Source: Streptomyces xylophagus
Lineage (GTDB): Bacteria; Actinomycetota; Actinomycetes; Streptomycetales; Streptomycetaceae
Assembly: GCF_000716435.1 (NCBI RefSeq)
Contig: NZ_JNWO01000005.1
Coordinates: forward strand, 372,001 to 436,000
Length of the DNA: 64,000 bases
Direction: 5' to 3'
Under the pieces are notes generated by a model. It did not search any database. It worked only from the letters and a program-made list of their open reading frames with translations, and was not told the DNA's origin. Below are positions 35,998 to 46,400 of this stretch, one piece after another. A program made the position numbers and the translations under genes. Positions within the stretch are counted from its first letter, which is position 1. Every line of letters begins with the position of its first letter.

Positions 35998-37980
35998 GTG
36001 GTTCGGGCAGGCGTCGCCCCGTACGCCTGCATCAGGGCACTACGTACCAAGGGAAGATCGTTGCAGCAGTCCTCAAGTACAAGATCCCCACGGAAGTCGC
36101 TGGCCGGGATTCTGGCCGGCGGCGTCGTGGCCGCAGGGTGTTTCGTCTTTCTGCCGTCGATGGCGCAGGCCGCCCAGCCCTCCTCCCCGACCGCCGACCG
36201 GCAGTCCTCCTTCGCCGACGCGGCGAAGGAGTTCGGCGTACCGCTGCCGGTGCTCCTGGCCGTGTCGTACCAGGAGTCGCAGTGGGACGACCACGACGGG
36301 CAGTACAACACCTCGGGCGGATACGGTCCGATGAACCTGACGGACGTCACCGCCAAGATGGTGTCCGGGGGCGCGGCGGGCGCGGTCGGCCGTGGTGATC
36401 TCGCCGAGCTGACGGCGGACCCGGCCCTGCACACCCTCGACGCGGCGGCCGAACTCACCGGCACCCCGGCGGCGAAACTGCGCACCGACGACGGCGAGAA
36501 CATCCGCGCCGGCGCCGCGCTACTGGCCTCGTACCAGAAGGAGTTGACGGGGAAGGGCTCCACCGACCCGGCCGACTGGTACGGGGCGGTGGCCGAGTAC
36601 AGCCAGTCGTCGGACAAGAAGGCCGCGCAGCTCTTCGCCGACCGCGTCTTCAAGACCGTGACGACGGGCGCCTCGCGCACCACCGTCGACGGACAGCACG
36701 TCCGACTCGCGGCGCAGCGTGCCGTGCACCCCGAGACGCAGCAGCTGTCCGAGCTGAAGCTGACGGCCGCCGCGACGGACACCGACACCGAGTGCCCGCC
36801 CACGGTGGACTGCACGTTCCTCGCCGCGGCCGCCTCCAACGGGCAGGTGGCGGGCCGTCCGGGCGACGGGGTGCAGATCAAGTACATCGTCCTGCACGAC
36901 ACCGAGTCGTCCTACGACGCCGCGATACAGACCTTCCAGACAGCCGGTTCCGGCGACTCGGCGCACTACGTCATGCGGGCCTCGGACGGGGCCGTGACGC
37001 AGATGACGCCCACCAAGAACATCGCGTTCCACGCCGGCAACTACTGGTTCAACATGCACTCGATCGGCATCGAGCACGAGGGCTACGCCGCGCACGGTGC
37101 CACCTGGTACACGCAGACGCAGTACCAGGCGACGGCCGATCTGGTGAAGTACCTCGCCGCGAGGTTCGACATCCCGCTCGACCGCGAGCACATCATCGGC
37201 CACGACAACGTGCCCGGCCCGCGGGACAGTTACCTCGCGGGCATGCACTGGGACCCGGGTCCCTACTGGGACTGGACGGCCTTCATGAACATGGTCGCCC
37301 CGGCCACGGCCGCCCACGCGCACAGCGCCGCCCGGCACGTCCCGACGGTGGGTTCGGCGGTCACCATCAGCCCGGAGTTCGCGACCAACGAGCAGACCGT
37401 CCAGGTCTGCCCGGCCGACGATCCCACGGGCGCCACCACCGCGTGCACCGAGACCACCGCGCCCTCGAACTTCCTTCCCGTGCGCACCGCCGCCAGTGCG
37501 GACGCGCCCCTGTTCGCCGACCCGGCCATCCACCCCGGCGTGAGCGCGGGCACCGACTCGATCCACGACTGGGGCAGCACCGTCTCGGCCGGCCAGCAGT
37601 TCGTGGTCGCCGACGTCGACGGCGACTGGACCGCCATCTGGTTCAGCGGATCGAAGGTGTGGTTCTACAACCCCGGCGGCGCCAACACCTGCGCCGCGCC
37701 GGACGCCGTCGTCGTCCACTCCGGCGACCAGGCCGCGACCCTGTACGGCTCCGGCTACCCGCAGGCGTCGGAGTACCCGTCCGGCCTGTCCCCGTCCACG
37801 CAGAAGCCGCTGACGCTCTACACCTTCCCGGCGGGCCAGGCCTACGTGGCCACCCAACCGCCGGTCAGCGCCGACGACTTCTTCGTCTCGGGCGACACCT
37901 ACGTCACCGGCGCGGCCCAGTACTACACCATCCAGTACAACCACCGGGTCGTCCTCGTCGACGCCTCGCAGGTCTCCTGA
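35998..37980 (+). CDS. Secreted N-acetylmuramoyl-L-alanine amidase
   Basis: A 660-residue exported peptidoglycan hydrolase. A signal peptide ends near SMAQAAQPS. Residues about 65-230 look like a helical lysozyme-type module (VPLPVLLAVSYQESQWDDHD, YGPMNLTDVT). An Amidase_2/PGRP domain follows at about 295-435: YIVLHDTESSYDAA, IGIEHEGYA, HIIGHDNVPGP and HWDPGPYWDW, giving the zinc histidines. The C-terminal 200 residues contain an SH3-like WTAIWFSGSKVWFYNPG element, probably wall-binding. GTG at 35998 has GGAGG ten bases upstream; TTG at 36061, giving a shorter signal peptide, is a real alternative. Role: cell-wall turnover or attack on other bacteria. Confidence 0.88.
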   Translation: MVRAGVAPYACIRALRTKGRSLQQSSSTRSPRKSLAGILAGGVVAAGCFVFLPSMAQAAQPSSPTADRQSSFADAAKEFGVPLPVLLAVSYQESQWDDHDGQYNTSGGYGPMNLTDVTAKMVSGGAAGAVGRGDLAELTADPALHTLDAAAELTGTPAAKLRTDDGENIRAGAALLASYQKELTGKGSTDPADWYGAVAEYSQSSDKKAAQLFADRVFKTVTTGASRTTVDGQHVRLAAQRAVHPETQQLSELKLTAAATDTDTECPPTVDCTFLAAAASNGQVAGRPGDGVQIKYIVLHDTESSYDAAIQTFQTAGSGDSAHYVMRASDGAVTQMTPTKNIAFHAGNYWFNMHSIGIEHEGYAAHGATWYTQTQYQATADLVKYLAARFDIPLDREHIIGHDNVPGPRDSYLAGMHWDPGPYWDWTAFMNMVAPATAAHAHSAARHVPTVGSAVTISPEFATNEQTVQVCPADDPTGATTACTETTAPSNFLPVRTAASADAPLFADPAIHPGVSAGTDSIHDWGSTVSAGQQFVVADVDGDWTAIWFSGSKVWFYNPGGANTCAAPDAVVVHSGDQAATLYGSGYPQASEYPSGLSPSTQKPLTLYTFPAGQAYVATQPPVSADDFFVSGDTYVTGAAQYYTIQYNHRVVLVDASQVS

Positions 37981-37985
37981 ACCGA

Positions 37986-38023
37986 CCGGTGCGGGCAGCG
38001 CGGACACGTCCTGCCCGCACCGG
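37986..38023. terminator. Terminator after the amidase gene
   Basis: A perfect 13-bp stem (CCGGTGCGGGCAG / CTGCCCGCACCGG) with a 12-base loop begins five bases after the amidase stop codon. Confidence 0.75.
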
Positions 38024-38066
38024 CGGACAGCGAGATCGGGTGGAGCTCTCTGGAAGGATCACCACC

Positions 38067-38501
38067 ATGAGCGAAAACTCCCTGCGTCTCGTCACCGTCG
38101 ACCGCGCCGGCCCCGGCCGTTTCACCGCGACCAACGCACGCGGCGGCACGATCGACTTCGGCACCGCCAACGACGGCGGCACCGAGTTCACCCCGGTCGA
38201 GCTGCTGCTCGCCGCCATCGGCGGCTGCACCGCGGCCGACGTCGACGTAGCCACCACCCGGCACACGGAGCCGGACGGGTTCACCGTCACCGTGACCGGC
38301 AACAAGGTCAGCGACGACCTCGGCAACCGGATGACCGACCTGGCGGTCACCTTCGCCGTGACCTTCCCGGACGGCGAGGCCGGGGACCGGGCCCGCGCCA
38401 TCCTGCCCCGGGCGGTCACCGTCTCCCACGAACGGTTGTGCACGGTCAGCCGTACCGTCGAGATCGGCACGCCCGTCACCGCGACGATCAAGGACGTCTG
38501 A
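38067..38501 (+). CDS. OsmC/Ohr family protein
   Basis: A 144-residue protein of the OsmC fold. The two conserved cysteines are visible in LLLAAIGGCTAADV (about 56) and SHERLCTVSRTV (about 126). OsmC and Ohr proteins reduce organic hydroperoxides using these thiols. The gap and sequence fit the general OsmC branch better than Ohr. The start at 38067 has GGAAGGA upstream. It follows the amidase but is separated from it by a strong hairpin, so it is probably transcribed alone. Confidence 0.88.
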   Translation: MSENSLRLVTVDRAGPGRFTATNARGGTIDFGTANDGGTEFTPVELLLAAIGGCTAADVDVATTRHTEPDGFTVTVTGNKVSDDLGNRMTDLAVTFAVTFPDGEAGDRARAILPRAVTVSHERLCTVSRTVEIGTPVTATIKDV

Positions 38502-38607
38502 CCTCGTCGGCCTGTTCTCTGCGGACCGGTGACAAGCGTGCTGCTGTGCGCTGCGTTCTTGTGAGCACTGCCTGATCCCGAGAGCGCGACCGTCCTACGG
38601 TCCGGCC

Positions 38608-40329
38608 ATGAAGACGAGTCGCAGCAGAGGAAGTTCGTGGCGCGGTGGCGCGCTGGCGGTGCTGTTGACCGCCGGCGCGCTCACCGTGGCCGCCCCGCAG
38701 GCCCAGGGAGAGAGCGCCCGCGTCGAGACCCCGGTCGCGTCGACCCATCCTGCCGACGGTGTGGTCGAGTCGGTGGTGCGGGTGAAAGTGCCGTTGCCGC
38801 AGTCGTTCGGCGCCCGTCCGGCGGCGTGCGACTGGCTGTCGTATCTGCGCTACCGCGCCGCCGACGGACCGAGCGCGTCGGCCGACGCCGACCGCGTCCT
38901 CGTGGCCCAGCCCGGCATCCTGGAGGGGGCCGGAGCCTTCGACAGCGTCGCCCGCGACACGGTCGCCCAAGCCGCCGCGCAGGGACGGCACATCGAGTTC
39001 TGGGCACTGGACCGGCGCTCCAACTGCCTTGAGGATCCGACCGGTATCGCCTCCGGCGACCAGCACACGGCGGTCGACTACTACTACCGGGGCAAGGCCG
39101 TCGGCGGGCGGACCTTCGCCGGGTTCGTCGGCAACGACCAGCTCGGCTGGATGGCCAAGCTCGGCATCGAGCAGACCGTACGGGACGAATACGACCTGCT
39201 CGTCGCCGAGTTGCCCGACCAGGGGCTGCGCAAGCGCAAGGTGCTGTGCGGCGGCCACTCGCTCGGCGGCGTCATCACCGGGTACTTCGCGGCGGCCGAC
39301 TTCGACGGCAACCCCGCCACCACGGCGGACGCCGGGCAGAACCAGTGCGCCGGCTACTTCGCCCTCGACACGACGATCTCCACCTCACTGGCGGACCTCA
39401 GCGGCAGCATCCCGGACGACACCAACCTCCCTGACATCGGGCTCGGTTACGCGGTCGTCCAGGCCGGGCTCGACAGCGGGGTGCTGTCCCGCTCGCTGTC
39501 CGCGCCCGTGCTGCTCAACCCCGAGACGATGACCCTGCTCGCCATCGCCGGTCTGGGCGCCGTACAGAACCCGGACGGCGAGGCGGACCTGCCGTCCTAC
39601 CTCCCCTCCAACGTCAACATCGAGGCCACGAACCGCTTCCTGTTCTCCAAGGACGCCGCCACGTTCCTCACCGGCTCACCCGCGGTGAAGGACTTCCGGC
39701 TCACCAACGACGCGGTGCTCGGCTCGCTGATGGACGACAACTCCGTACCCCTGGCGTTCCTGCAGAGCAGCGTCGGCTTCTTCGACGGCGGACCGATCGT
39801 CGACAAGAACTTCCCCGTCGCCAACGGGAGTTCGGACCAGTCGCAGCTCGTCGGCGTCGAGTACAAGGCGATTCCCGCGCAGCCCCACGGGCCGCTCTAC
39901 ACCTGGCGCAATTACGACCGTGTCGGCGCCGCCGACGACCCCGGCTACCGGTCCGCCGACGGCACCCCCTTCACCAACGCCTCCAAGGAGGTCACCGACA
40001 TCCACGAGCTGGCCCGCAGCATGGGGGAGCAGCCGCTGGACTTCACCGAGCAGTACTTCCCGACCAAGCTGGTCACCGACATCGAGCTGGCGACCTCCCC
40101 GCAGGTGAGGCAACTCGTCGTGCACCCGGGCGGGTTGACCGCCAACCCGACGCTCACCGTGCTCGCGGGCGACGGTCTGCTCGCGGGCCACATCCCGGCC
40201 GACCTGCACCCCGTGATCGCCCCCGGCTACCAGCACCTGGACGTCCTGACAGCGGCGCCCGTCCAGAACAACGGCCGCCCCGAGATCGCATCGAGCAGCC
40301 TCGCGGAATTCGCCGCATCACCCAAGTAG
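38608..40329 (+). CDS. Secreted alpha/beta hydrolase
   Basis: A 573-residue exported protein. A signal peptide of about 35 residues (ending near PQAQGES) is followed by an alpha/beta hydrolase fold: a strand/loop ADRVLVAQPGILEGAGAFDS, a long lid-like region, the nucleophile elbow KVLCGGHSLGGVITG (Ser about 216) and a late histidine in VIAPGYQHLDVLTAA as a candidate base. Substrate is unknown; an esterase or lipase acting outside the cell is likely. It converges on the cutinase gene across a 15-bp hairpin. Confidence 0.8.
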   Translation: MKTSRSRGSSWRGGALAVLLTAGALTVAAPQAQGESARVETPVASTHPADGVVESVVRVKVPLPQSFGARPAACDWLSYLRYRAADGPSASADADRVLVAQPGILEGAGAFDSVARDTVAQAAAQGRHIEFWALDRRSNCLEDPTGIASGDQHTAVDYYYRGKAVGGRTFAGFVGNDQLGWMAKLGIEQTVRDEYDLLVAELPDQGLRKRKVLCGGHSLGGVITGYFAAADFDGNPATTADAGQNQCAGYFALDTTISTSLADLSGSIPDDTNLPDIGLGYAVVQAGLDSGVLSRSLSAPVLLNPETMTLLAIAGLGAVQNPDGEADLPSYLPSNVNIEATNRFLFSKDAATFLTGSPAVKDFRLTNDAVLGSLMDDNSVPLAFLQSSVGFFDGGPIVDKNFPVANGSSDQSQLVGVEYKAIPAQPHGPLYTWRNYDRVGAADDPGYRSADGTPFTNASKEVTDIHELARSMGEQPLDFTEQYFPTKLVTDIELATSPQVRQLVVHPGGLTANPTLTVLAGDGLLAGHIPADLHPVIAPGYQHLDVLTAAPVQNNGRPEIASSSLAEFAASPK

Positions 40330-40344
40330 CCGTTCCCGCACGCC

Positions 40345-40380
40345 GGTAGGGCCCGGGAGGATCAACTCCCGGGCCCTACC
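40345..40380. terminator. Bidirectional terminator
   Basis: A perfect 15-bp stem (GGTAGGGCCCGGGAG / CTCCCGGGCCCTACC) with a six-base loop lies between the convergent hydrolase and cutinase genes. Confidence 0.85.
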
Positions 40381-40396
40381 CATGTGTTGCTACGGC

Positions 40397-41038
40397 TCAG
40401 ACCTTGCCCGCGGCGAACGTGGCCGCCGCGTCGGCGTCGGCGGTGTAGCCGAGGTGGGCCAGGACGTCGGTTCCGCCGTTCTGGCAGATGGGGTCACCGT
40501 TGGCGCAGAAGTCGCTGGTGCGGCTCTGGTAGGTGCCGGTGACGCTCTTGCCGAGGGCCCGGATCGGGTTGCCGAACAGCAGGACCGCGGCGACCTTCGG
40601 CTCGACCGCGGCGGGGATGGTCGCCACGATCGGGCTGCCGACCACCGCGCCGTCGCTGCTGATCCCGATGGAGTTGTCGACGACGTTCGCGCCCTGCGAA
40701 TAGCCGACGAGAATGAAACGCTGATTCGGACAGGCGGCGGCTTGTGCGTTGACGTGATTCACCACATCGGCGTTTCCCGTCGCGGCGGACGTCAGGGAAA
40801 GGTCGGCGGGATAGTTCACCGCATAGCTGGAGAGACTCTTTCCGGTGATTTTCTGCTGGAGCGCGGAGAACACCGGGTCGCCGACGATCGCGCCGAGTGT
40901 GCCCGGCTCGAAGGTGCCGCGCGCCGCCACGACGTCGAGGTCCGAGCAGGTGGCGGCCGATGCCGTCGGCGAGGTGAGGGTGGCGAGCCCGGCCCCGCCG
41001 GCCAGTGACAGCGCGGCGAGACATAAGCGAATACGCAT
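40397..41038 (-). CDS. Secreted cutinase-family hydrolase
   Basis: A 213-residue exported serine hydrolase. A signal peptide (1-28, ending TASA) is followed by the cutinase core: CSDLDVVAARGTFEPGTLG, the nucleophile elbow FILVGYSQGANVV, and the catalytic aspartate/histidine in FCANGDPICQNGG and LAHLGY. Four cysteines are placed as in disulfide-bonded cutinases. Family members include cutinases and the mycobacterial cutinase-like proteins; Culp6 (Rv3802c) is encoded next to fadD32-pks13 and affects mycolate lipids. The nearby Pks13-like locus here makes that comparison notable, but polymer or lipid esterase activity is equally possible. Confidence 0.88.
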   Translation of the reverse strand: MRIRLCLAALSLAGGAGLATLTSPTASAATCSDLDVVAARGTFEPGTLGAIVGDPVFSALQQKITGKSLSSYAVNYPADLSLTSAATGNADVVNHVNAQAAACPNQRFILVGYSQGANVVDNSIGISSDGAVVGSPIVATIPAAVEPKVAAVLLFGNPIRALGKSVTGTYQSRTSDFCANGDPICQNGGTDVLAHLGYTADADAAATFAAGKV

Positions 41039-41151
41039 GGGAAATCCTTTGCGGGTCGGGAATCCTTTGAGGGTCGGGCGTGTGCAGTGCCCGTGGAAAG
41101 GACTGTCCCGAAGGTATTCGCGATTCCATACCCGGTGTTATGGACGGGAAT

Positions 41152-42408
41152 TCAGAAACCGTCTCTGTTTTTGTCGGCTCGTGAGTCCCGCTCGCTCTCG
41201 CGCGACGACGCCGAGCGCAGCGCGAGAATCAGGTCCAGCCGGGTACCGGGGTCGTGCAGGGAGTCGCCGAAGAGCTTCTCCAGTTGGCGCAGGCGGTAGC
41301 GGACCGTCTGGGGGTGGATGTGGAGCAGGGCGGCGACATCGGGGACGTTGCTGCCGCTGAGCAACCAGGCCAGCAACGTCTCGGCCAGCCGCGGGCGTTG
41401 GCCCTCGGAAGCGGCGTCGAGGGGCGCGAGGGCCCGGGCCTCCAACTGGGCGAGCAGCGGCTCGTCGCTGTGCAGCAGCAGCGTCGAAAGATGGTCGGCG
41501 CACAGCACCACCCCCTGCCGGGGCAGAACCCCGCGGCCCATCAGGCCCAGCGCCCGCGTGGCCCAGCGCAACGACCGAGCGGCCTCGGTCACCGGGACCG
41601 TAGGACCGATCGCCGCCGGGCGCCCACCCAGGCCGAGGACGAACGACCGGCCGCCGAACCGGCCGTAGCCCTCCGGGTCCGGCACCAGCACGCGCGGCGG
41701 CCGGGACTCCATGTCCGCCAGCGCGCCCGGCATCGCCGGCGGCCGGTCCTCCGTACGCGGGTCGGCGGGGCCCGCCAGGGCGACGACGGCGACCTGCGAA
41801 GGCACCCGCCACCGCGCGCCGTGCGCCAGGTCCTGCACCGCATCGAGGGACACCGGCCCCTCGCCCAGCAGCAGATCGAGCAGCCGACCGCGCCGCCGCT
41901 CCAACTCGTCCGTGTTGTGCGACTGGGCCTCCGCGTACCCGGCGGCCGCCGCCTCCGCGACCTCGTGCACGGTACGGAACGCCAGCTCGCCCAATGCGGC
42001 CACGACCGCCGAATCCAGGCCGAGTTCCTCCGCCGTACGGCCCATCAGCCGCCAGGCGTGCAGCCCGCCCACGCGTATCGCCGACTGCAACGCCTCCAAG
42101 CTGCGGCCCTCCTGGGCCTCCCCCCGCCCGAGTTCTTCGTAGTACGCCGCCGCCATCGCGGCGTTCTGGCCGCTCGGGTCCGCGATGTGGTCGACGAACA
42201 GCGTGAGCGCCTGCACCACCCCGGATCTGAGGTTCTCGCGGTAGGTCCCGTCGGCCGGCCGGGCGTATTCGGGGACCTGGCCGCGTACCACGTCCTCCAC
42301 CTCGTCGCAGACGGCGGGGAGTTGGGCGCGCAGCAGGTCGGCGAGGTCGGACGGAACCAGAGCGGTTCCGGGCTCGGTGGGTACTCCGCGCGGGGTGGGG
42401 ACAGCCAC
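41152..42408 (-). CDS. PucR/CdaR-family transcriptional regulator
   Basis: A 418-residue regulator. The C-terminal PucR helix-turn-helix is clear: ETLLAWLLSGSNVPDVAALL, then HIHPQTVRYRLRQLEKLFGD. The N-terminal part has a RsbR-like helical region (AYYEELGRGEAQEGRSLEAL, GGLHAWRLMGRTAEELG) and the middle a GGDEF-like regulatory segment. GTG at 42408 has AAAGGAG eight bases upstream; a longer frame to 42690 is open but lacks support. It lies between the cutinase and Ag85-like genes on the same strand, separated by gaps of over 100 bp, and may regulate either. Confidence 0.88.
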   Translation of the reverse strand: MAVPTPRGVPTEPGTALVPSDLADLLRAQLPAVCDEVEDVVRGQVPEYARPADGTYRENLRSGVVQALTLFVDHIADPSGQNAAMAAAYYEELGRGEAQEGRSLEALQSAIRVGGLHAWRLMGRTAEELGLDSAVVAALGELAFRTVHEVAEAAAAGYAEAQSHNTDELERRRGRLLDLLLGEGPVSLDAVQDLAHGARWRVPSQVAVVALAGPADPRTEDRPPAMPGALADMESRPPRVLVPDPEGYGRFGGRSFVLGLGGRPAAIGPTVPVTEAARSLRWATRALGLMGRGVLPRQGVVLCADHLSTLLLHSDEPLLAQLEARALAPLDAASEGQRPRLAETLLAWLLSGSNVPDVAALLHIHPQTVRYRLRQLEKLFGDSLHDPGTRLDLILALRSASSRESERDSRADKNRDGF

Positions 42409-42530
42409 GACGGACACTCCTTTCCCCCGGAGTCGGCTCGCCCACGGACTGTTGCCCATGGGACGAGGGGGACGTCCCGTGTTGGACGGTCGTCCCCTGC
42501 GCTCCGTTCCGTGCCCCGGCTGCACCGACA

Positions 42531-43478
42531 TCACTCCGGCAACCCCAGTGCACCGGCGAGCATCGGCCACGAGGCCGTGAACTCCCCTTTCCAGTAGGCC
42601 CAGCTGTGCCCGCCTCCCGAGTAGAAGTGCGTGGTGACCGGAATGCCGAGCAGCGCGAGAATCCCGGTGAAACTGTGCGCCGAGGGCCACAGCAGACTCT
42701 CCAACGCCTCGGGCAGCCAGTCGCCCGAACCTCCCACCACACCACTGCCGTTGGACACGTACAGGGGCGTGCCGCGCAGCCCGCCGGCCTTGGCGCGCGG
42801 ATTGAAGTCACGCCAAGTCGGCGCGTTCAGAAGGGGATTGCCCCAGAGCGTCAGCGGCGCCAGGTTCTCGCGGGCCACGATGGCGTCCACGAGCGAGGGC
42901 ACTCCGGGGGCCGTGGTGTCGAGGATGCCGCTGTAGGAGGCGGCGGCGGTGAACGCGCCCGGGTGACGGGCCGCGTGCGCCATCGCGCCGTAGCCTCCCG
43001 TGGACACTCCCGCGACGGCCCGCACACTGGACGCCCGGTAGTCGCGGGCCAACAGCGCCGGGACCTCCTGGAGTTGGAAGGTCTCGTAGTCGGGACCGTC
43101 GCGCCAGGCGCTGGGGATGCCGGTGGGCCCCGCGTCCGGCATGGCGACGATCAGGTCGCGGCCCTCGGTGAACGCCTCGATGTCCGTCTCCCGGGTCCAG
43201 GACGTGTAGTCGTCGTGCGCCCCGTGCAGCAGATACAGCACGGGGTACGTGCGATCCGGCTGCGCGGCGAAGTCCGACGGCAGGATCAGCCGCACCGGCG
43301 CGCTGCGGCCCAGCGCGGGCGAGGACACGGACACGTCGACGGTGCGCGCCGAGACCTGCGTCGCGGCCCGGGCCCGGCCGACGGAGGCCGTGGCGCCGAA
43401 CAGGACGGCAAGACCGGTGGCCGCCGTGGCCCGGGTGACGGCGCGGCGGGAGATTCCTCTGGGGTGGTGGTGCGGCAT
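42531..43478 (-). CDS. Secreted Ag85/esterase-D-like acyl hydrolase or acyltransferase
   Basis: A 315-residue exported alpha/beta hydrolase. The N-terminus (SRRAVTRATAATGLAVLFGA) resembles a Tat signal. The fold of the antigen 85/esterase D family is visible: TYPVLYLLHGAHDDYTSWT, nucleophile elbow VAGVSTGGYGA (Ser about 160), and a C-terminal GGGHSWAYWKGEFTAS, which matches the HSWEYW segment holding the catalytic histidine of mycobacterial Ag85. Ag85 proteins transfer mycolates to trehalose and arabinogalactan. The start lies nine bases after the Pks13-like stop codon, so they are one transcript. Transferring the PKS product to a sugar is attractive but unproven; a plain esterase is the alternative. 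Confidence 0.82.
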   Translation of the reverse strand: MPHHHPRGISRRAVTRATAATGLAVLFGATASVGRARAATQVSARTVDVSVSSPALGRSAPVRLILPSDFAAQPDRTYPVLYLLHGAHDDYTSWTRETDIEAFTEGRDLIVAMPDAGPTGIPSAWRDGPDYETFQLQEVPALLARDYRASSVRAVAGVSTGGYGAMAHAARHPGAFTAAASYSGILDTTAPGVPSLVDAIVARENLAPLTLWGNPLLNAPTWRDFNPRAKAGGLRGTPLYVSNGSGVVGGSGDWLPEALESLLWPSAHSFTGILALLGIPVTTHFYSGGGHSWAYWKGEFTASWPMLAGALGLPE

Positions 43479-43487
43479 GGTGGCTCC

Positions 43488-46400
43488 TCAGTCCGGTTCG
43501 GCGGGTCCGCCCGGCGAGGCGAGCACCCGCCGCAGATGGGCGGCTATCTCGTCGACGTGCGGCGGGTCGAGCAGCGACAGGTGATGCCCCGACACCGGTA
43601 CGACCGTCAGCCGCGGGCACACCTCGTCCCAGCCGAGCGCCTCGTCGTCCCGCTCGTACGCCGGGTCGCGCACGGTGTGCGGAGCCGGCTCGGTGGCCCG
43701 GTACAGGACCACCCGGCCCTCGTACCGGTCCGGCGTGTGCGCCTCGCCGATCCGCAGGTCCAGGTAGGAGGCACGCTGGTGCTCCAACGCGGCGGGCGGC
43801 ACCCGCACGGCCCCGCGCAGGGCACGCAGCACGAGGTCGATGCGCTCGTGGTCGTCGTCCAGCGCCACGAGATCGTCGTAGGGCAGGGGCAGTTCGACCC
43901 CGTACGTGTCGGCGATGTGCCGGGCGAAGCCCGTGAGGTGGGTGCGGATGCGGTCGGGCCGGGGGAGGGGGCGTACGGAGTCGATGAGCGCGACGAGGTC
44001 GACGTCCCGTCCGGCGGCGGTGAGTTGGCGTGCCGTCTCCTGTGCCACGAATCCGCCGAAGGACCAACCGGCAAGCACACAGGGCCCATTGGGTTGAGCG
44101 GTGGTGATGGCCTCGACGTAGCGACGGGCCTTCTCTGACACGGTCTGCGCGTCCTCGATCCGGTCCAGCCCGTGCACCGGCCGGTCCTCGCCCAGGCGTT
44201 GGGCGAGGGTGCGGTAGACGTCGGTGGTGCCGCCGGCGGCGTGGAACAGGAAGAGCGGATGGTGTGTCCCTCCGGGTGGCGTGCTCATCAACTGGCCTAT
44301 CCGGTCCGCCACTTCATCGACCGTGCCGGCGTCGAGCAGGTCGCGCAGGTGCAACTCGACGCCGAAGTCGCGTTGCAGGGCGGTGCGGATGCGGACGGCC
44401 ATGAGGGAGTCCAGACCGAGGTCGGCCAGTGCCGTGGTGGGGGTAATGCGGGCCGCCGGATGGCCGGTGACGGCGGCGATGTGGTGGCTGAGGCGGGCGG
44501 TCACCGAATCTCCTACGGCGTCCGTGGCCGGCTCGGCCCACCGGTGTGCCGCGGTCGTCGCGACGGGCGCTCGGCCGTCGGTCCACCAGTACCGGACGTG
44601 CCGCCAGCGCGGTACGGGAAGGTCGATGACCCGGCCGGACGGCAGCGGCAGATCAAGGCCCGCCGCGTACAAGGCGCCCAACTCCCCGAGGAACGCGGCG
44701 GATCCGGCCGCGTCGCGGCGCAGCGTGCCCACGGTGAGGGCGCCGGGCACGGTCTCGGTGAGGGACCGGGTCAGCACTGGATGCGGCGAGATCTCCACGA
44801 AGGCGGTGTGGCCGTCGGCCGCAGCCGCCGCGAGGGCCCGGTCGAGACGCACCGGCCGACGCAGGTTGGCGGCCCAGTGATCGGCGTCGAACTCGCAGGC
44901 GCCGCGCGGGTCGTCGAGGACGGTGGAGTAGACGGGGATGCGCGGAGCCCTGCCTCCGACGTCCGCGAGGGCCTCGGTCAGTTCCGGCAACAGCGGGTCC
45001 ACCTGCGGTGAGTGCCCGGCGCCGACCACCCGCATGGCCCGGGCGGCACGCCCTCGCTCCTCCCACCGCCGCACCAGCCGAGCGACGGCCATCTCGTCAC
45101 CGGTGACGACCTTCTGCCGGGGCGAGGAATGGACGGCGACATGCACACCCAGGAACTCCCGCTCCAGGGAAGGCAGTTCACCGTCCTCCAGATCTACGAC
45201 GGCCATAGCGCCCCCGCGCAACTGCCCCAGCAGCCGGGCCCGTACGGCGACGACGCGCGCCCCGTCCGCCACGGCCAGCGCGCCCGCGCAGACGGCGGCG
45301 GCCACCTCACCCAGCGAGTGACCGATCACGGCGACAGGCTCGACGCCGTACGACCGCCACAGCTCGGCCAGTGCCAACTGCACACCGAAAAGGACTGGTT
45401 GGGAAACATCGAGCCGGTCGAGATCCCCGGCGGACGTCAGGTGCTCATGGAGGGAGAAGCCGAATACATCGGCCAGCTGCGCATCCAGCTTCTCCACCGC
45501 GGCGGCGAAAGCCGGTTCCTCCAGGAGGAGTTGGCGCCCCATGCCGGTCCACTGGCAGCCGTACCCGGAGAACACCCACACCGGACCGGGCCCCACGAGA
45601 TCACGGTCACCGGTCACCACCCGCGCGTCCCGGCCGCCACCCTGCGCCAACGCGCCCAGCGCATCCGCCAGTTCGCCCCCGCCGCGAGCGACGACCGCAG
45701 CGCGTACCGGCCCACGCCCCGCTCGTCCCGCGAGTGTGCGCGCAACGTCCGCCGGACGGGCAGCGCTTCCTTCGGGGGTGCGGAGCCACGCGGCGAGTCG
45801 GGCTGCGGTGTCCCGGACCCGCTCGGTGTCGACGTCGGAGAGGAGGTGAAGGCGGGCGGCGGACTGCTCGACCGGTAGGGGAGCGGGGCGCCATTCCTCC
45901 AGTACCGCATGGGCGTTGGTGCCGCCGAACCCGAAGCCCGAGATGCCGGCGGTGGCCGTACCGCCGTAGCGAGGCCATGGTTCGGGCTCGGTGACCACGC
46001 GCAGCCGTGCGTCCCCGAGAGTGCTGCCGTACAGCGACGGCGGGACGAGGTCGTGGTGGAGGGCGAGGACCGTCTTCACCAGGCCGGTGATACCGGCCGC
46101 GGACTCCAGATGGCCGAGGTTCCCCTTCACCGAGCCGAGCAGCAAGGGCTGTTCGGGGTCACGGTCCGCACCCAGCACCGCGCCGAGCGCGCCCGCCTCG
46201 ATCGGGTCGCCGAGCGGGGTGCCGGTGCCGTGCGCCTCGACGTAGTCGACGTGGGCCGGGGTGAGTCCGGCGTGTGTGTAGGCGGTGGTCAACAGGGCCT
46301 GTTGGGCAGCAGGGTTGGGGGCGAGCAGGCCGTTGGAGCGGCCGTCGGAGTTGACGGCCGTCGCGCGGATGACCGCGAGGACACGGTCGCCGTCCCGCTC

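Noticed and set aside
42409..42690. N-terminal extension of the PucR gene
   Set aside because: The added residues are arginine-rich and lack a ribosome binding site; GTG at 42408 has AAAGGAG upstream.
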